A stretch of 32,426 bases of DNA, from assembly GCA_947446865.1 (NCBI GenBank), contig CANFHX010000033.1:1-32426 (forward strand), in the 5' to 3' direction. Below are positions 8,024 through 16,065 of the stretch, one piece after another (positions within the stretch are counted from its first letter, which is position 1; every line of letters starts with the position of its first letter). Position numbers and translations under genes: made by a program. This stretch comes from Flavobacteriaceae bacterium. Its GTDB lineage: Bacteria > Bacteroidota > Bacteroidia > Flavobacteriales > Flavobacteriaceae. The notes below the pieces were generated by a model. That model had not been told where the DNA came from. It did not search any database and saw only the letters and a program-made list of their open reading frames with translations.

Positions 8024-8045
8024 CTATGCGCCTTTGCGAGAACAT
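8024..8045. repeat. Short dispersed repeat, copy 2 (TGCGCCTTTGCGAGAACA)
   Basis: One mismatch from the copy at 6580-6606, same orientation, located between the 3' end of guaC and the 5' end of the MFS gene. See copy 1. Confidence 0.6.
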
Positions 8046-8060
8046 TTATTTTCAACCAAA

Positions 8061-9101
8061 TTACTTAGTAAAAACAGTATTTTCTTGTTCGGAAACCCGA
8101 ATAAATGTAGTTCTTTTAGTCAATTCTTTCAATTTAGAAGCACCCACATAAGTACACGTACTTCGTAAACCTCCCAAGATATCCAATAAAGTTGCGCTAA
8201 CCACTCCTTTAAAAGGTACTTGAACTGTTTTCCCTTCGCTTGCTCTATATTCGGCAACGCCACCAACGTGCTTGTTCATTGCCGTTTCCGAACTCATTCC
8301 ATAAAACTGTTTGAATTTTTCACCATCTTTTTCTACCAAAGTCCCACCACTTTCCGTATGTCCAGCCAGCATTCCACCAAGCATTACAAAATCGGCTCCG
8401 GCTCCAAAAGCCTTTGCCACATCTCCTGGGGTAGAGCATCCGCCATCACTAACAATATGTCCGCCAAGACCATGTGCAGCATCGGCACATTCAATTATGG
8501 CAGAAAGTTGCGGGTAGCCTACTCCCGTTTTCACCCTAGTAGTACAAACCGACCCTGGTCCTATTCCAACTTTAATAATATCGGCTCCAGCCAAAAGCAA
8601 TTCTTCCACCATTTCGCCAGTAACCACATTTCCCGCAATAATTACTTTATCTGGAAATTGTTTTCGGGCTTTCTGTAAAAAACCTACAAAATGTTCCGAA
8701 TAGCCATTAGCAACATCAATACAAATATATTTTAGTTGCGGATTATGCTCTAAAATTGCAGCAATTTTATTCAAATCTTCCTTGCCTGTTCCAGTACTTA
8801 CAGCAATATAATCTGAAATAGTAGCAGGAGCATTTTTTATAAATTCATTCCATTCGGCAACCGAATAGTGCTTGTGTATTGCAGTAAAAAGTTTTTCTTT
8901 TGCCAATGCCAATGCCATTTCAAAGGTACCCACCGTGTCCATATTGGCAGCCATAATTGGCACTCCTGTCCATTGGGAAGTACTGTGCATAAACTTAAAT
9001 TCACGTTCTAAAGAAACTTGGGATCTGCTGTTTAGAGTAGATCGCTTTGGACGTATCATGACATCTTTAAAGCCTAATTTAAGGTCGTTTTCTATTCTCA
9101 T
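8061..9101 (-). CDS. guaC: GMP reductase
   Basis: NADPH-dependent reductive deamination of GMP to IMP in purine salvage, in the cytoplasm. The 346 residues match E. coli GuaC in length and almost in its start ([29 protein letters not shown]). It folds as an IMPDH-type barrel without CBS domains. The catalytic loop [20 protein letters not shown] places the nucleophile at Cys186, the same number as in E. coli. The phosphate-binding [26 protein letters not shown] and the K+/substrate loop [11 protein letters not shown] are intact. The frame stays open upstream to 9179, but that extension has no homology to GuaC and a TACATTTG box (9123-9130) sits inside it, so 9101 is the start. It is divergent from the pentapeptide gene. 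Confidence 0.95.
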   Translation of the reverse strand: MRIENDLKLGFKDVMIRPKRSTLNSRSQVSLEREFKFMHSTSQWTGVPIMAANMDTVGTFEMALALAKEKLFTAIHKHYSVAEWNEFIKNAPATISDYIAVSTGTGKEDLNKIAAILEHNPQLKYICIDVANGYSEHFVGFLQKARKQFPDKVIIAGNVVTGEMVEELLLAGADIIKVGIGPGSVCTTRVKTGVGYPQLSAIIECADAAHGLGGHIVSDGGCSTPGDVAKAFGAGADFVMLGGMLAGHTESGGTLVEKDGEKFKQFYGMSSETAMNKHVGGVAEYRASEGKTVQVPFKGVVSATLLDILGGLRSTCTYVGASKLKELTKRTTFIRVSEQENTVFTK

Positions 9102-9122
9102 TGGTTCGTTTTTTCTTGGTGT

Positions 9123-9130
9123 CAAATGTA
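9123..9130 (-). promoter_or_regulatory. Probable -7 box of guaC (TACATTTG)
   Basis: TAnnTTTG match on the minus strand, about 21 bp upstream of the guaC ATG. It lies inside the artificial N-terminal extension of the frame and so supports the shorter start. Confidence 0.45.
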
Positions 9131-9235
9131 TCAATTTAGTTAAACAGCATCCGTAATTAACAAGTAAATTTATCAACAATTGTTAGTCCTAAAATGTATT
9201 TATTTTCAGTAATTTTACAGTCTTAAAAAAACAAT

Positions 9236-9808
9236 ATGCGCGCCGATTATATCCTTGACCAAGAATTTAGAGATCAAATTCTAGACGACACCACTACCAA
9301 ATACAAAGATTTTGAAAATTGCAACTTCTATAATTGCGATTTTAGAAAGTGTACATTCCAAACGGTTACCTTTATCGATTGTAATTTCTTTGATTGTAAT
9401 TTTCAAGAAACCAAAATTAATTATGTGTCGTTGCGTGGCGTATTTTTTAACCGATGCAATTTTACAAGCGTTAATTTTGCCATGACCGATCAAGTAATTT
9501 TTGAATTTCACTTTATAGATTGCCTGCTCGATTACGCTAAATTTTATGCTTTAAAACTTAAAAAAATGCAATTCATCAATTGCAGTATGATTGCCATCGA
9601 TTTCATGTCGAGTGATTTAACCGAAGTTTTATTTGATAACTGCAACTTGCGAAGAGCCGTTTTCATTGACACTATTGCCAACAAAGCCGATTTTTCTACT
9701 AGTTACGACTATGTTATTGACCCCGAAAAAAATAAAATCAAGAAAGCAGTTTTTTCTGTAGATGGTTTAAAAGGACTTCTAGAAAAATACGATATTGTGG
9801 TTAGATAA
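9236..9808 (+). CDS. Pentapeptide-repeat protein
   Basis: A 190-residue cytoplasmic protein built from pentapeptide repeats of the A(D/N)LXX class, here rich in Cys and Phe at the central positions. The run FENCNFYNCDFRKCTFQTVTF occupies about residues 22-42, with further repeats FIDCNFFDCNF, FNRCNFTSVNF, FINCSM and FDNCNLRRAVF. This pattern forms the right-handed quadrilateral beta-helix seen in MfpA and Qnr, which mimic DNA and protect gyrase. The C-terminus (YDYVIDPEKNKIKKAVFSVDGLKGLLEKYDIVV) caps the helix. Most pentapeptide proteins have no known function and a gyrase link here is unproven. It is divergent from guaC, separated by 134 bp. Confidence 0.88.
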   Translation: MRADYILDQEFRDQILDDTTTKYKDFENCNFYNCDFRKCTFQTVTFIDCNFFDCNFQETKINYVSLRGVFFNRCNFTSVNFAMTDQVIFEFHFIDCLLDYAKFYALKLKKMQFINCSMIAIDFMSSDLTEVLFDNCNLRRAVFIDTIANKADFSTSYDYVIDPEKNKIKKAVFSVDGLKGLLEKYDIVVR

Positions 9809-9922
9809 TTGAACTAGTCTATTAACTACGCTCCTATTGCAACCTTTAGCATGTTAATCTTTAATAATTGTCTTTTATAATCGAAAGATTGCCTTACATT
9901 TATAGGTACAAATGTTTAAATT

Positions 9923-10801
9923 TTGAAACGAATTGAATTTATTAAAACACTAATAGGAGGAGCAACTATGGCATCACTACAGCCTTTTTATAATTGGACC
10001 AAAGAATTAACTGAAGAAGATACTAAATTACCTGTACTATTTATAGGTCATGGTTCCCCAATGAACGGCATTGAAGACAACGAGTTTTCTAGAACTTGGA
10101 CGAAATTCGGAAAGGAAATTCCGAAACCAAAAGCAGTTTTAGTAATCTCGGCACATTGGCTTACAAATGGCACGCACATAACGGCTATGGAAAATCCAAA
10201 GACCATTCACGATTTTGGAGGTTTTCCACAAGCATTATTTGATGTGGAATATCCCGCCAAAGGAAGTCCCGAATTGGCAAAAGCAACTTCGGATTTAATC
10301 ACATCCACTCACGTAGGTTTAGACCACGATTGGGGCTTGGATCACGGAACTTGGACGGTTGTGCGACACATGTATCCCAATGCAGATATTCCCGTTTTGC
10401 AATTGAGTATCGACTTTAGCAAACCCGCCCAATACCATTATGATTTGGCTAAACAATTGTCATCCTTACGTAAAAAAGGGGTTTTGATTATTGGTAGTGG
10501 TAATATGGTGCACAACCTTAGAATGGTGGCATGGGATAAACTTAACGAACCTGAATACGGCTTTGACTGGGCTATTGAAATGAATACCATTTTTAAAGAT
10601 AAAATTTCCTCTGGCGATTTCCAATCCCTTATTGATTATGAAAAATTGGGCAGTGCCGCAAAACTAGCAATTCCAACTCCAGACCATTATTACCCATTGT
10701 TGTATAACATTGCCTTGCAAGAAAATAACGATGCAATAAGTTTCTTTAACGACAAACCAGTTGGTGGTTCTTTAACAATGACTTCGGTGAAAATAGGATA
10801 A
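9923..10801 (+). CDS. Class III extradiol dioxygenase, 4,5-DOPA dioxygenase-like (YgiD family)
   Basis: A 292-residue member of the LigB/DODA superfamily, close to YgiD, which opens catechol rings with a divalent metal. Metal and catalytic His candidates are in FIGHGSPMNGIEDNEF, VISAHWLTNGTH, DHDWGLDHGTWTVVRHMYP, SGNMVHNLRMV and TPDHYYPLLY. The start is uncertain. From the TTG at 9923 the protein begins MKRIEFIKTLIGGA, a conserved-looking leader seen in related Bacteroidota proteins. From the ATG at 9968 it begins MASLQPFYNW and is preceded by AGGAGG, but that hexamer also encodes Gly-Gly of the longer frame and Shine-Dalgarno use is weak in this phylum. The natural substrate is unknown; no aromatic-degradation genes adjoin it. 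Confidence 0.85.
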   Translation: MKRIEFIKTLIGGATMASLQPFYNWTKELTEEDTKLPVLFIGHGSPMNGIEDNEFSRTWTKFGKEIPKPKAVLVISAHWLTNGTHITAMENPKTIHDFGGFPQALFDVEYPAKGSPELAKATSDLITSTHVGLDHDWGLDHGTWTVVRHMYPNADIPVLQLSIDFSKPAQYHYDLAKQLSSLRKKGVLIIGSGNMVHNLRMVAWDKLNEPEYGFDWAIEMNTIFKDKISSGDFQSLIDYEKLGSAAKLAIPTPDHYYPLLYNIALQENNDAISFFNDKPVGGSLTMTSVKIG

Positions 10802-10804
10802 AAA

Positions 10805-10829
10805 AAAGGTAAGCATTTCGCTTACCTTT
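10805..10829. terminator. Bidirectional terminator between convergent genes
   Basis: A perfect 10-bp stem (AAAGGTAAGC at 10805-10814, GCTTACCTTT at 10820-10829) with loop ATTTC. An A-run lies on its left and CTTTATT on its right, so it can serve both the dioxygenase gene (stop at 10801) and the convergent PH-domain gene (stop at 10835). Confidence 0.8.
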
Positions 10830-10834
10830 CTTTA

Positions 10835-11260
10835 TTAAATCACTTCAATTTGTGGATTAATCTTTTTCATTTCTGCAATAAAAATATCGCTTTGAATAGG
10901 AGAAATAAATAAATCATCAAAAGCATTATACGTTATAATAAAACCATTAGTATCTAATGCTGGCTTTAACATTACAGGCACATTCAATCCAGAGTATCGT
11001 TTGATAGATTTTATTTTAGAAATATCTACCCTACCTCTTATAGGTCCCGATCGATATAATAAAAAGTTGTTTTTAATAACATATCGAGTATCCAGTAAAA
11101 CCCAAAGCACAAATACAGCAACTAATGCAACAATAATCATCGGAATAATTGGGTCGTTCCCTTTTTCATAATTTATTGCAAGCATTACAATTAAAAACAA
11201 AACTATTCCCCAAAGAATTGAGATTGTAAAGGTGTTTTTGGTAGATAAAAATCGATTCAT
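10835..11260 (-). CDS. Small membrane protein with bacterial PH domain (bPH_4 / DUF1200-like)
   Basis: A 141-residue inner-membrane protein. Two N-terminal hydrophobic helices (about 13-30 and 38-57) are followed by a cytoplasmic PH-like beta domain. The conserved core is NFLLYRSGPIRGRVDISKIKSI, then LKPALDTNGFIITYNAFDDLFISPIQSDIFIAEMKKINPQIEV, as in the PF06713 family (formerly DUF1200). The function of this family is unknown. The gene stands alone, convergent with the dioxygenase and divergent from menB. Confidence 0.8.
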   Translation of the reverse strand: MNRFLSTKNTFTISILWGIVLFLIVMLAINYEKGNDPIIPMIIVALVAVFVLWVLLDTRYVIKNNFLLYRSGPIRGRVDISKIKSIKRYSGLNVPVMLKPALDTNGFIITYNAFDDLFISPIQSDIFIAEMKKINPQIEVI

Positions 11261-11369
11261 AATATTTTTAAAAGGGCTTTTAGTGATAGAAACTAAAAAA
11301 TCGTTTATTTTTACGCTAAATTAGTACAAATTAGTAATACAATCGAAATTAAATAAAAAATAGTTTTCA

Positions 11370-12209
11370 ATGAGTGCAATAAATTGGGTAACCGTAAGAG
11401 AATTTGAAGATATTACCTATAAAAAATGTAATGGAGTAGCCCGAATTGCTTTCAATCGCCCAGATGTGCGCAATGCCTTCCGACCAAAAACTACTGCCGA
11501 ATTATTACAAGCGTTTCACGATGCACAAGAAGATACTTCCATCGGAGTGGTTTTACTTTCTGCCGAAGGACCTTCTAGCAAAGATGGTGTGTATTCTTTT
11601 TGTAGTGGTGGCGATCAAAAAGCGCGTGGTCATCAAGGTTATGTTGGAGAAGATGGTTACCATAGATTGAATATTTTAGATGTGCAACGATTAATTCGTT
11701 TCATGCCTAAAGCCGTAATATGTGTAGTTCCAGGTTGGGCTGTAGGTGGCGGTCACAGTTTGCATGTGGTGTGCGATTTAACTTTAGCGAGTAAAGAACA
11801 TGCAATTTTCAAACAAACCGATGCCGATGTTACCAGTTTTGATGGTGGCTATGGTTCGGCTTATTTGGCTAAAATGGTTGGACAAAAAAGAGCACGCGAA
11901 ATTTTCTTTTTAGGAAGAAACTATTCCGCTCAAGAGGCTATGGATATGGGAATGGTGAATGCCGTAATTCCGCACAATGAATTAGAAGATACTGCCTTCC
12001 AATGGGCACAAGAAATCCTTGCCAAATCGCCTACCTCTATAAAAATGCTTAAATTTGCAATGAATTTAACCGATGATGGAATGGTGGGTCAACAGGTTTT
12101 TGCTGGCGAAGCAACACGTTTGGCCTACATGACCGACGAAGCCAAAGAAGGCCGAGATGCTTTCCTTGAAAAACGCAAACCCAACTTTGTAAAAAAATGG
12201 TTACCTTAG
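11370..12209 (+). CDS. menB: 1,4-dihydroxy-2-naphthoyl-CoA synthase
   Basis: Crotonase-fold enzyme that cyclises o-succinylbenzoyl-CoA to 1,4-dihydroxy-2-naphthoyl-CoA in menaquinone synthesis. The 279 residues begin MSAINWVTVREFEDITYKKC. Oxyanion-hole elements are FCSGGDQKARG (78-87) and PGWAVGGGHSLH (121-132). The active-site segment KQTDADVTSFDGGYGSAYLA (148-167) has Asp151 where E. coli MenB has Gly156. That marks a type II MenB, in which the Asp carboxylate replaces bound bicarbonate. The C-terminal KRKPNFVKKWLP is typical. The pathway partners menA and menC follow downstream; menE, which makes its substrate, is not in this window. Confidence 0.96.
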   Translation: MSAINWVTVREFEDITYKKCNGVARIAFNRPDVRNAFRPKTTAELLQAFHDAQEDTSIGVVLLSAEGPSSKDGVYSFCSGGDQKARGHQGYVGEDGYHRLNILDVQRLIRFMPKAVICVVPGWAVGGGHSLHVVCDLTLASKEHAIFKQTDADVTSFDGGYGSAYLAKMVGQKRAREIFFLGRNYSAQEAMDMGMVNAVIPHNELEDTAFQWAQEILAKSPTSIKMLKFAMNLTDDGMVGQQVFAGEATRLAYMTDEAKEGRDAFLEKRKPNFVKKWLP

Positions 12210-12290
12210 TGTAGTGGTTAGTATTCAGTGGTCAGTGGTTAGTGTTCAGTGGTCAGTGCTCAGTGCTCAGTATTAAGTGCTCAGTTTTCG
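12209..12290. repeat. Degenerate short tandem repeat (CAGTGGT/CAGTGCT units)
   Basis: Right after the menB stop comes a run of 7- to 10-nt variants of CAGTGGT, TTAGTGT and CAGTGCT, ending in TTAAGTGCTCAG. It has no open frame and no clear stem. Similar runs occur between genes in many Bacteroidota and cyanobacteria, from memory. Just downstream, GTCATTCCGTAGGAATCTC (12312-12330) is another dispersed-repeat fragment. Confidence 0.65.
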
Positions 12291-12394
12291 CGCTAAGTTC
12301 ACACCTAGTTTGTCATTCCGTAGGAATCTCAAAAAAATCAAATTGCAGTATTATCAAATAGTCTGTTGTATAAATATCTTTAATTTTTTAATTT

Positions 12395-12997
12395 ATGAAA
12401 AAGAAAATAATTTTAAGTTTAGTTCTCTTAGTTTCTTTTAATTTCTATTCACAAGATTCAAAAGCAACTAGTTCCAATAAAGAAAATAAATATTCTGTTT
12501 CAATTCATTACACGGGTAATTTACGAAACAACAATTTTGTTAGTGATAATTATAATGGTATTGCAGGAATAGACGCTAAATACAATTTTTATAGCAATGC
12601 AAATTTTAGTTTACAAGGTGGTTTAGGTATTGACTATTTTAAAGCAAGAGAAATCGGCAATCAATTAGATTTAAAAAATTCGATAATGGTAAATCCGAAT
12701 ATTGGAATTGTATTGGAAGCAAATAAAGTATTCCAGCCTTTTTTAAACTTGGGATATTCCTTTTTTACAGCAAAATATACTATTCAACAATCCTACGTTT
12801 TTATTAACCCGAGTGATCCCGGATTTAATACAATTCCAAATACAGTAAAATATAATTTTGACAGCGTTTCCATTAATCCCGGTTTTCGACTTTTTATGGA
12901 TACAAACCTTTATTTCCAAACCGATTACAAATATTTACCTATTAAATCCAATATAAACGCTCATTTAATCTCAATCGGATTGGGTTACACTTTCTAA
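12395..12997 (+). CDS. Putative outer-membrane beta-barrel protein
   Basis: A 200-residue exported protein. The signal peptide MKKKIILSLVLLVSFNFYSQ precedes alternating polar/aromatic beta-strands (NFSLQGGLGIDYF, PNIGIVLEANKVFQPFLNLGYSFFTAKY, SVSINPGFRLFMD, NLYFQTDYKYLPI). It ends with AHLISIGLGYTF, a C-terminal aromatic residue as expected for a barrel recognised by the BAM machinery. It resembles small porin/OmpW-like barrels, with about eight strands. It sits between menB and menA but has no known role in that pathway; co-location may be incidental. Confidence 0.75.
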   Translation: MKKKIILSLVLLVSFNFYSQDSKATSSNKENKYSVSIHYTGNLRNNNFVSDNYNGIAGIDAKYNFYSNANFSLQGGLGIDYFKAREIGNQLDLKNSIMVNPNIGIVLEANKVFQPFLNLGYSFFTAKYTIQQSYVFINPSDPGFNTIPNTVKYNFDSVSINPGFRLFMDTNLYFQTDYKYLPIKSNINAHLISIGLGYTF

Positions 12998-13046
12998 ACT
13001 TATAAACTCCTAAACTTATAACCTAAAACTTACAACTAATAAACTA
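12998..13046. repeat. Degenerate tandem repeat (CTAAACTTATAA-like) before menA
   Basis: The whole 55-bp gap before menA is made of variants of AAACTTATAAACTCC (AAACTTATAA, AAACTTATAACC, AAACTTACAAC, TAATAAACTAAA). It contains no recognisable promoter box. It could be a slipped-strand simple repeat. Confidence 0.55.
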
Positions 13047-13052
13047 AAAAAA

Positions 13053-14015
13053 ATGAAACACTGGATTGAAGCCGCACGAGTACGCACCCTACCCCTTTCG
13101 GTTTCCGGAATTTTAGTAGGTAGTTTTTACGCCATGTCGCAAGGAATTTTCAATTGGAAAATTGTAATATTTGCTTTATCAACCACCCTTGGTTTGCAAA
13201 TTCTTTCCAATTTTGCCAACGATTATGGCGACGGAATGAAAGGCACCGATAACGAAGATCGAGTTGGCCCAATGCGATCAATTCAGAGTGGAAAGATTAC
13301 CCCTGGAGCCATGCGTTATGCTATTTTTATTACGGCATTTCTAACCTTAGTTTCTGCTATGTTGCTTATTTATTTTTCTTTTAAAGGAAAATATCTATAC
13401 TATTCGGTAATTTTCTTTGTTTTAGGAATCCTAGCAATTGCATCTGCAATTCGTTATACGGTAGGTAAAAACCCCTATGGTTACCGAGGTTATGGCGATG
13501 TTTTTGTTTTTATTTTCTTCGGAATTGTAAGCACCTTCGGAATCTATTTTATGTTTTCTAAACAAATGGATTGGCTTTTATTCCTTCCTGCAACGGCAAT
13601 AGGTTTTCTAAGCGTTGGCGTGTTGAATTTAAACAACATGCGCGATGAAGAATCCGACAGAAAATCCAATAAAAATACCATCGTAGTTAAAAATGGTGGT
13701 GCTTGGGCTAAAAAATACCATTTCTTTCTAATTATTTCCGCAATGGTTTTGATGCTAGTTTTCGCACTAATTTTCGATTTTAGTTACCGTGATCCAAGTC
13801 CGGAAACGTTCAATTTCGACATCTATTTCTTCCTAATTGCCTATATTCCAATTATTTTGCATTTAGTGCGAGTAGCCAAAAACAAAGAACCAAAACTATT
13901 AGATCCCGAATTAAAAAAATTAGCGTTAAGCACCTTTTTACTATCCATATTATTGTCGCTTTCACTAATCTATTTTATCTCCGATTTAATCATTTATTAC
14001 ACTAATTGGCCATGA
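13053..14015 (+). CDS. menA: 1,4-dihydroxy-2-naphthoate polyprenyltransferase
   Basis: Inner-membrane UbiA-family enzyme that joins DHNA to a polyprenyl diphosphate, giving demethylmenaquinone. The 320 residues include 8-9 membrane helices and begin MKHWIEAARVRTLPLSVSGILVG, with the ARVRTLP motif of MenA. The first Asp-rich motif is NFANDYGDGMKGTDNEDRVGP (starting at residue 53), which holds the Mg-diphosphate. The second is LNLNNMRDEESDRKSNKNT near 193-211. The stop codon overlaps the next gene's start as ATGA, so the MBL-fold gene is almost certainly co-transcribed and translationally coupled. Confidence 0.95.
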   Translation: MKHWIEAARVRTLPLSVSGILVGSFYAMSQGIFNWKIVIFALSTTLGLQILSNFANDYGDGMKGTDNEDRVGPMRSIQSGKITPGAMRYAIFITAFLTLVSAMLLIYFSFKGKYLYYSVIFFVLGILAIASAIRYTVGKNPYGYRGYGDVFVFIFFGIVSTFGIYFMFSKQMDWLLFLPATAIGFLSVGVLNLNNMRDEESDRKSNKNTIVVKNGGAWAKKYHFFLIISAMVLMLVFALIFDFSYRDPSPETFNFDIYFFLIAYIPIILHLVRVAKNKEPKLLDPELKKLALSTFLLSILLSLSLIYFISDLIIYYTNWP

Positions 14016-14689
14016 AAATAACCTTCTACGGGCACGCCTGCATTGGCATTGAAGTCAGCGGCAAACACATTTTGGTAGATCCATTTATCACTGCCAATCC
14101 CAAAGCCAGACACATTGATATTAATACACTTCAAGCAGATTATATCTTGCTAACCCACGCACACAGCGACCACATTCTCGATGCCGAAGCCATCGCAAAA
14201 CGAACCAATGCCGTAATTGTTTCCAATTATGAAGTGGCGGTGCATTTTGGCAATAAAGGCCTACAATACCACCCCATGAACCATGGCGGTAGTTGGCAGT
14301 TTGATTTCGGAAAAGTAAAAATGGTTAGCGCCATCCACTCCAGTTCCTTTCCAGACGGCTCTTATGGCGGTAATCCTGCCGGATTTGTTATCGAGGGCGA
14401 ACACAAAAACATCTACATCTCAGGCGACACAGCCCTTACCATGGACATGAAACTCATTCCCATGCGCACCAAACTCGATCTAGCCATCCTTTCCATCGGA
14501 AACAATTTCACGATGGATGTTGAAGATGCTATTATTGCAGCCGATTTTGTGGCTTGCGATAAAGTGCTGGGCGTTCACTACGACACCTTTGGCTACATTG
14601 AAATTAACCACGACCAAGCCAAAAAGAAATTCTTTGATGCTGGAAAAGACCTAATGTTGCTCGAAATTGGAGATAGTATTGTTCTTTAG
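14012..14689 (+). CDS. Metal-dependent hydrolase, metallo-beta-lactamase fold (UPF0173 type)
   Basis: A 225-residue cytoplasmic protein beginning MKITFYGHACIGIEVSGKHILVDPF. The dinuclear-metal motif HAHSDH lies at residues 49-54, GHAC at 7-10, and further ligand candidates in SAIHSSSFPDG, YISGDTALTMDM and VLGVHYDTF. This is the signature of the UPF0173/L-ascorbate-6-phosphate-lactonase-like branch of the MBL family. The true reaction is unknown. The ATG at 14012 overlaps the menA stop (ATGA); the frame could also begin at a TTG six bases earlier, which is less likely. Tight coupling to menA suggests, but does not show, a role linked to quinone metabolism. Confidence 0.88.
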   Translation: MKITFYGHACIGIEVSGKHILVDPFITANPKARHIDINTLQADYILLTHAHSDHILDAEAIAKRTNAVIVSNYEVAVHFGNKGLQYHPMNHGGSWQFDFGKVKMVSAIHSSSFPDGSYGGNPAGFVIEGEHKNIYISGDTALTMDMKLIPMRTKLDLAILSIGNNFTMDVEDAIIAADFVACDKVLGVHYDTFGYIEINHDQAKKKFFDAGKDLMLLEIGDSIVL

Positions 14690-14828
14690 GAGCGAATGGC
14701 ACGCGTATTGCAGTAATGGTAATTCCCGTTTTCCGTTGCAATCTTTTTATTGTTTTGTCACGTCTAGTGCAGTCGAGATGCTTTTCTAACAAAACAATAA
14801 AAAGGATTTCCACTCCACCCGGGGCTAA
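14690..14828. repeat. Intergenic hairpin element B (variable A/T inverted repeat)
   Basis: Fills the gap between the MBL gene and the TPR gene. The left block is GGAGCGAATGGCACGCGTAT then GCAGTAATGGTAATTCCCGT and TTTCCGTTGCAAT. It leads to a perfect 16-bp inverted repeat, CTTTTTATTGTTTTGT at 14743-14758 and ACAAAACAATAAAAAG at 14789-14804. The 30-nt loop includes TAGTGCAGTCGAGATG. The right block is GATTTCCACTCCACCCGGGG then CTAA. I recall this GATTTCCACTCCACCCGGGGCTA ending as a dispersed Flavobacterium repeat. Its layout parallels element A at 5741-5850. The loop looks like part of yet another dispersed repeat (CTCGACTGCACT). Confidence 0.7.
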
Positions 14829-14855
14829 TTAATAATCGTATTGAATAAAAATAAA

Positions 14856-16061
14856 ATGCTTAAGAAACTTTTTTTTATACTACCATTTGTATCGGTTGCA
14901 ATAACAACGGCACAATCCAAAGACGGCTATTGGGACAACATAAGAACCACCAACGAAACCATAAGCCTTCGCGCAGGCGAGAAAAAAGTAGTTAAAACTG
15001 CCGACTTCCCCGAAGGAACCACCGAAGTAGTTTACAGAATCACCTTGCTAGACGACAATCAAAAACTTTCCTCAAGTTTAGTTTCGGTATTAAAAGCCAT
15101 TCCCGATCCAACAGGAATAAGCCAAGGTGCTGCTGGAGCCGTATTTTTAGCCTCCACCATATCCGGAGACGACAAATGCAAATACGCAATTTTTACCGAT
15201 GCTAAAATTTCTGATGCCTTTCTAACCACTGGCAAAACAACCAATGCTTGTTTAATTCAAGATACACCCGTTAATAAAGAAGCCCGAATTTTAAAAATGA
15301 AAGGTTCCGATTGCATGACTTTAAAAACCCAAAACTTATATTTTGCCATTCAAAGCGACAATTGGGTAATGAGCGAAAAAGTAATTTTAGAAGTCGTGCC
15401 ATGGGTAGATACCAAAGCAAGTCGTGGTTGGAATTCAGACACCAAAAATGAAATCATCACTTTAAGTAAAACTTTAAAGGTTTATGCTTTACTAACTAAC
15501 AAAGAGACCTTCTCTGCTGTCTTCTTAGAGAAATTATCCCAAAGATACACCTATAAAGAATTCCAAAATTTAATCCCAATTGAAAGAAGCACTAACATTG
15601 AATCGGTTACCGAAGAGGCTTTGAAAAAAACTGGGGAAGAGAAAAAATACTACGGCCTTTTTAGAGACCGTGCCAATGCAGCCATCAACCAAGGTAAATT
15701 TGACGATGCCATTACCATCATTCAATCGGAACTGATTAGTAAAAACAGAGCGGAATCCATAGATTATGCAACTCTAGCGAACTATTACTTACTTTCCAAA
15801 CAATTCGATAAAGCCGAAAAAGTTTTAAATGAGGCTATTACAAAAGATGCAACCGATATTAATTTGCAATTACAATTGGCACATTTGTACATTTTCACTG
15901 ATAGATTATCGGATGCCAAAGACATTCACAAGAAATACAAAGACCAATTCATCAATCCGAATATATCTTGGATACAACAAACCGATAAAGACTTTGCGCT
16001 TTTTAGCAAATGCCATTTACCCGAGGATAATTTCAAAAAAATCCTTCGCGTTTTAGAATAG
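14856..16061 (+). CDS. Periplasmic TPR-repeat protein of unknown function
   Basis: A 401-residue protein. The signal peptide MLKKLFFILPFVSVAITTAQ is followed by SKDGYWDNIRTTNETISLRAGEKKVVKTADFPEGTTEVVY, a beta-rich domain with four or more Cys residues (DDKCKYAIF, TNACLIQD, GSDCMTLK). I do not recognise this N-terminal domain. From about residue 260 it contains TPR-like helical pairs (GLFRDRANAAINQGKFDDAITIIQSEL, ATLANYYLLSKQFDKAEKVLNEAI, NLQLQLAHLYIFTDRLSDAKDIHKKY), which usually mediate protein binding. An in-frame TTG at 14841 is rejected because it adds five residues before an ordinary signal peptide. It lies between the MBL gene and menC. Confidence 0.78.
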   Translation: MLKKLFFILPFVSVAITTAQSKDGYWDNIRTTNETISLRAGEKKVVKTADFPEGTTEVVYRITLLDDNQKLSSSLVSVLKAIPDPTGISQGAAGAVFLASTISGDDKCKYAIFTDAKISDAFLTTGKTTNACLIQDTPVNKEARILKMKGSDCMTLKTQNLYFAIQSDNWVMSEKVILEVVPWVDTKASRGWNSDTKNEIITLSKTLKVYALLTNKETFSAVFLEKLSQRYTYKEFQNLIPIERSTNIESVTEEALKKTGEEKKYYGLFRDRANAAINQGKFDDAITIIQSELISKNRAESIDYATLANYYLLSKQFDKAEKVLNEAITKDATDINLQLQLAHLYIFTDRLSDAKDIHKKYKDQFINPNISWIQQTDKDFALFSKCHLPEDNFKKILRVLE

Positions 16062-16065
16062 CATC

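Noticed and set aside
8220..9156. Plus-strand frames opposite guaC
   Set aside because: They are shadows of the conserved GuaC coding sequence with no independent support.
9102..9179. 26-residue N-terminal extension of GMP reductase
   Set aside because: It has no counterpart in the GuaC family, and a TACATTTG promoter box lies within it. Internal Met27 matches the E. coli start exactly.
14604..14813. Minus-strand frame across the MBL gene end and element B
   Set aside because: It covers the conserved MBL C-terminus and the hairpin repeat, with no features of a real protein.
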